DNA of 64,000 bases, from NCBI GenBank assembly GCA_944470555.2, contig OX104127.1, forward strand, positions 141,192,786 through 141,256,785, in the 5' to 3' direction. Position numbers and translations under genes: made by a program. This document shows positions 59,341 to 64,000 of the stretch, piece after piece (positions within the stretch are counted from its first letter, which is position 1; each line of letters opens with the position of its first letter). The stretch is from Heterobilharzia americana (Eukaryota > Platyhelminthes > Trematoda > Strigeidida > Schistosomatidae). Under the pieces are notes generated by a model. That model saw nothing but the letters and a program-made list of their open reading frames with translations, searched no databases and was not told the DNA's origin.

Positions 59341-59364
59341 CAACGAGGATATATATATATATAT

Positions 59365-62300
59365 TTGTCCCTTGGGTTCCTAGTGGGACATAGGACTTCA
59401 GTAGCACGTCTCCAGTGTACCTCTATTCTCTGCAATCTTTTCAACCTGGCTCCATGACTTCCTAGAAGCTCTCATTTCTTCCTCGCACGATCTCCTCCAT
59501 GTCACCCACATCTCGGCCGCCCAACTCGCCGTCTCCCATCTAGGTTCCATTCGAGGGCCTTGCGCGTCCCCAGTCGGTCTTCTAAGTGTATGTCCAGTCC
59601 AATCCATCTCCACTTCCTTCTTCATATTTGTTGAGTGGTAGGTTCTTGGTTGGTTCGTTGCCAGCCAGAGTTCCTTGTTGTTTATTCTTACTATTCTGGC
59701 CATCTGAGCTTCAATAACGAGGCAGTGTGGGCAGTTGTTGATGTATGTCTGTGGTTTGTTGAAAATGCCTTTCGTAACGCTCCAAGTCTCTCATATAGAA
59801 GCACTGACTTGATATCAGTGATAAAAATCCGGATCTTGTTCTTCATGCTGAAAGCAGATGATCTCCACACTGGTTTCAGGCTTATGAACGCCTGTCTTGC
59901 TTTTCCGATCCTGGCTGCCTTGACATCCTCGTCTATGCCGCTACCTGTTGTTGAAACAGTGCTTCCTAGATAGGTGAAGGAGGTTACTTCCTTTAAGCTT
60001 CTCCCGTTGATGGTGATTGGAGTTCGTTGTTGTTGTTGGTTGGGTATCTTCATCACCCCTGTCTTCTCTACGTTCACTTGAAAGAAGTACCGTCTTCGCT
60101 GCCTCACCTCTTCTGTCAACTTGTTGGATTTCGCCTGTAGATCATCAAGTTTGTATGACATCAGACACAAGTCATCGGCGAAATCCAAATGTTCTAGGAT
60201 ATTTTCCCGGTCCAGCGTATCCCCCTCTTCTCGCTCCCCACTGTTTGTTGCATGATCCAGTCGAGTCGACCACAATCAGGAAGATTATTGGTGATAGTAG
60301 ACAGCCTTGTCTTACTCTTGTCTTCACTTCAAAAGCATCACTGATCTGAGCTTCCCATTGTGAATTACTTGGCATGTGGCGTCTTCATATAGTTGTTGAA
60401 TGAGGTTGATGAAGGTTTGCGGTATTCCGTAGTGTTTAGGCAGTTGCCAAATTACTTGTCGGTCGACGCTGTCAAAGGCCTTTTCAAAGTCGATGAAGTT
60501 GAGGTGTAGAGATGACTGTCATTCTATACTCTGTTCTATGATGATGTGTAGCGAAGCGTTGCAATTTGGTCGGCACATGATTTGTACTTCCTGAATCCAG
60601 CCAGCCAGCCTGTTCCGGTCGTAGTTTTGAATCTAGTGCATCATTTAACCTCTCCAGGATGATGCGGCTGAATATTTTGCTTGGGGTGGACAGGGGTCGA
60701 GTATGATTCCGCGCCAGTTCTTGCAAACACTGAAGTCTCCCTTCTTCGAGAGTTTGACAAGGTAACCCATCTTCCAATCGCCAGGTACCTTCCCTTCCTT
60801 CCACACCTTCTGCAATAGAAGTGGTGTGAGCATGTCCGCTGTTGTCTCTGCGTCTGTTTTCACTGCTTCTGTTGGGATTCCATCTGCTGCTTTCCCACAT
60901 TTCATCAGCCTTATGGCGTTCAGGACTTCCACTTTTGTTGGAGGATTTATGTTCACTTGTAGTTCGGTGGCTACAAGTTGTATTTCTGGACGAAGTGCAG
61001 GTGGTAGTCGATTCAAGAGCTTCTTGAAGTGGTCGGCCCATTGTTTACTTTGCTTCTCTTCTTTCGTAATTAAATTTCCGTCATCACCTTTTATTGGTTT
61101 CGTCTGCGTTGAACTCTTCCCAGATAGCAACCTGGTTATTTGATACAATGTTGTCAGGTCTCTCTGTGTCTCTCCTACCAGCAGCCTGTTCTGCTTCACT
61201 TGCAAGTGTGTCGTATGTATCTTTCGTCTTTCCGTGCACCCTTCTTCACTTCTTTGTCCAGTGTTTTATACATTGTACTCAGTTCCTCTTGTCGTTGAGC
61301 ATCCTTGCACTGGTTTATCTTCTGCTTCACCATCCTCCTCCCCTCTGTCAGCTTCCATGTATCCATTGAGATCCACTCCTTATCTTCTTTCTTCTTCCTT
61401 CCTAATACGGCTGTGCAGGTTTCTTTCCACATCTCTTTCAAAGACTTCCAGTGTTCTTCCACACAGGTTTCTTCAGGTATGTTGCTCGATATCTTTCATT
61501 TTGTCTTGATGGCTGACATGAAGATCTCCTTTGTAGTTTCGTCCTTCAGTTTCCGAGTGTTTGCTTGAACTGTGGTCTATCACCAGCTTCTTTGAAGGCT
61601 TCCGGCTTGGTTTTGAAGGTTCCTTGCACTAGATAGTGGTCTGAGGCTACATCTGCTCCTCTTGACCTTGTGTCAAGTAGACTGCGTCTCCACTTTCTTG
61701 AGATCGAGATGAAGTCGATCTGATTTTTGGTGTGATGTGTCCTGGTGTCTGGTGAAATCCATGTCGCTCGCTATGTGGATATCCTTGTGATTGAACACAC
61801 TACCTCCAATCACCAAATCGTCGAATGCACAGAATTCTGCAAATAATTCTCCATTCTCGTTCATCACCTCACCGAGGGCTTCTCTACCCATGGTTAGTTC
61901 TCTTTCTGTGTTGTCTGCTCCTTGTTTGGCATTCATGTCACCCCACCCATTAGAATTTTGATGTTGCCAACTGGGGTGGGGCTTGTCCAGTGTTGATTGA
62001 AGTTGTCTGTAGAATTCCTCCTTTTTCTCTTGCTCTGCATTATTTGTAGGTGCATAGCGTAGCACTGTATGATTGTGACTTTCCTTCCTTTTGAGTTGAA
62101 CCTTGCTGTGATGATCCTCATCCTGGAGGAGATTGGTTCCCACTGCATGAGGGCCTTCGATGCTCTTGAGGACATCATGATAGCCACTCCATAACTCAGT
62201 GTACTCATGGTTGTCGTCTGAGTGACAATATCGGAGTAGATTATTGACTCTTCAGTTGACTGTTTGGAGAGTCCACTCCCATTCCACCTGCTTTCGCAGA

Positions 62301-62640
62301 TTCGTAGCACCTCAATGTGATACCTTCTCATCTCTTTGATAATTTGGGCAGCCTTGCTAGGTTCAAACATAGTGCGGACATTCCATGTCCCCATGTTTAC
62401 TTTCACTTTCGTCGAGAGAAGACACATCAGTCGAATGGCTTCCCGAAGGCTTTCACCAATTGGCGTCATTTCGTCTCTCCAGTTCCAGCGAGGAATAAGT
62501 TTGTTATTGTTTTTTATAATTTGTCTGTGCTTTGAAGTTTCTGTAGTGGTTGGATTGGTTTTCCGGGGTAGGGTTACTATCCCCATGGCCAATTTTCCCT
62601 GTTTATCCGGTCTTAGGACCGGTTAGTAACTAGTTAACCA
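59365..62640 (-). mobile_element. RTE (SR2-like) retrotransposon, near full length
   Basis: Read from 62640 down. Endonuclease: VNMGTWNVRTMFEPSKAAQI (61933-62592), then after a frameshift GDMNAKQGADNTER and DFTRHQDTSHQKSDRLHLDL (61673-62143). Linker 61196-61462. Reverse transcriptase: CGKAADGIPTEAVKTDAETT and WKMGYLVKLSKKGDFSVCKN (60645-61205), then HLDFADDLCLM (60160-60192). C-terminus is KTGVMKIPNQQQQRTPITIN (59691-60275) and 59398-59703. Nearly the whole element is present, but at least four frame breaks make it inactive. (AT)n tracts lie at both ends (59347-59364 and 62650-62701). Confidence 0.9.
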
Positions 62641-62647
62641 GGCGAGG

Positions 62648-62649
<2 letters not shown>

Positions 62650-62701
<52 letters not shown>
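62650..62701. repeat. (AT)n microsatellite
   Basis: Pure TA repeat directly at the 5' side of the RTE copy; a shorter TA tract adjoins its 3' end at 59347-59364, probably a duplicated target. Confidence 0.95.
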
Positions 62702-62704
<3 letters not shown>

Positions 62705-63330
62705 CCTAGATCTTTCATCCATGTATCCTAGTTACTCATAATTCTAGTCGTTCACCTTGGAAACGTACACATCGAAGTAACTGGATTAACTGGTCAGATT
62801 TCTCTTGTCTACCGATATATCTACCAACTGAATAGAACATATCCTATTCTGCTACTTTTACTTATATGGACTAGATTTGTTATTGTAACAGTTTTTCATT
62901 TTCACATTTTTTGATTTGGTTTGTACGGACAATATCATACAATTTAGGATAACTCTACAAAAATGTTGGTCGTACACTCCTGTTTCTTCCCAGTATATGC
63001 ATATGGCTGATCCTCGATGTCAGTCAGATAGTTGATCAGCATCAACTCAGCACTCTGTAACTGCCCAAGTTGCCGGACAAGGTAGAGTGCATCAAGATAA
63101 AACAGAAATAAGCATAAAGTTGTCAAAATTGGTGGGGAATCGAGGAAAGAGAACAAGAAGGATTGAAACAATAACGCAGTCTGGTATAATAATAAAGATG
63201 AAGATAATGCATGATTACAACATTTTTAGTCTCCGAAGATCCCACTATTGGTTTCCCATCGGAGTCTTCAGCGTAAAAACTGTCAAATCAAACAACAAGC
63301 GTCACTTACTAACACTGGAATCGTGAACCA
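62705..63330. other. AT-rich spacer
   Basis: Short chance-like open frames only. Confidence 0.45.
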
Positions 63331-63399
63331 TAGGTGCATGATGTGTTTCTGATACGTCTAAAGGACCCAAGTCTGGTTATTCACCTGACCAGTGTGGTG

Positions 63400-64000
63400 A
63401 ATTTGTGAAATTCACTTCACGAGTGTCTGGAGATTCAGTGGCTGTCTCGGGGTGTAGACATAGCATTAAGTTGTAGAACAGAAAGCCCATTCCTGGACTA
63501 AATACCAGTCAACGGCCGTTCGTGCACTATGCTAGTGGATGGATCTGTAAGAGCTGGGTAGGATCGTGAGACTAGTTGATGCCTATTCGTAATCTTCGCT
63601 GCCACGCCAACTGGCTACAGTTTAGATGTCGCAAAGGATGAGTTCTTTTGCTATATAGAGCAAAACGTTCAAATGTAATCATACTAGCTAGCAACTTCAA
63701 CGCTCAAATAGGGAAGCGGAGCCATTCGGAAAGGCATCCTGGAGGTAACTACGATATCGCGTGCCAACGAACCGACAATAGTGATCGGCTGTTGCAATTT
63801 TGTTCTGACAATCACATTTCAATCTGCACTGTGAGCATAAAGAGAGACGTAGTCTCACTTGACGTCCATCGAAATCAAACCAACGGTGGATACAGATAAA
63901 CCATACTATCACATGTCATCATTGGAGAGGAGTCTCACTAGTTCCGGAGTGTCTGTTTGAACTCCAACCATGCGCTGATAATGGTACATTTATTTTTCTC
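63400..64000 (+). mobile_element. LINE endonuclease fragment, runs off the window
   Basis: The frame 63648-63899 reads RAKRSNVIILASNFNAQIGK then QRTDNSDRLLQFCSDNHISI. It matches the apurinic-type endonuclease of trematode LINEs (pattern GDFNAQIG...QRTDNGxRLLQLC). Just upstream, YSLDVAKDEFFCYIEQ in another frame belongs to the same domain. The catalytic GDFNA is SNFNA here. It diverges from the RTE and CR1-like copies elsewhere in the window, so it is another LINE lineage. Confidence 0.7.

Overview
The window looks like nuclear genomic DNA from a trematode of the schistosome group. The grounds are AT-rich introns and spacers, schistosome-type RTE (SR2-like), CR1-like and Penelope-like retroelements, and many copies of tRNA-headed SINEs that carry hammerhead ribozyme cores of the kind known as SM-alpha in Schistosoma mansoni. 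No prokaryotic, organellar or CRISPR signal was seen.

Layout. (1) 1.2-27.2 kb, plus strand: the 3' end of an L-type voltage-gated calcium channel alpha-1 (Cav1) gene. Nine exons are resolved, from the end of segment IVS6 through the GPHH/EF-hand-like region and the IQ calmodulin-binding motif to a low-complexity C-terminus. All junctions agree in phase. The introns are large and filled with SINE pairs, Penelope-like elements, an RTE copy and a gypsy-type LTR/gag remnant. (2) 28.2-32.7 kb, plus strand: a small three-exon gene of unknown function. Its last coding exon is split by a Penelope-like insertion flanked by an 11-bp target-site duplication. (3) 32.7-37.3 kb: AT-rich spacer with inverted SINE pairs. 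(4) 37.3-57.1 kb: a more GC-rich block of nested CR1-like LINEs with PHD-finger ORF1s, on the minus strand to about 46 kb and on the plus strand from about 49 kb. (5) 57.3-58.3 kb: a neugrin-like gene with a probable 39-nt intron and one frameshift. (6) 59.4-62.6 kb: a near full-length but decayed RTE element on the minus strand between (AT)n tracts. (7) 63.4 kb to the end: the start of another LINE endonuclease.

The most interesting signal is the density of hammerhead-bearing SINEs. I separate three families by tRNA-like head and ribozyme core: A (SM-alpha-like), B (CTGAGGA...GAAACAGCTGTC) and C (CTGACGAG with a CAACA loop). Many copies lie as head-to-head inverted pairs. Some keep a complete catalytic core and others carry single core substitutions. 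The other strong signal is the Penelope-like insertion that interrupts, and gives a new stop codon to, an otherwise intact exon.
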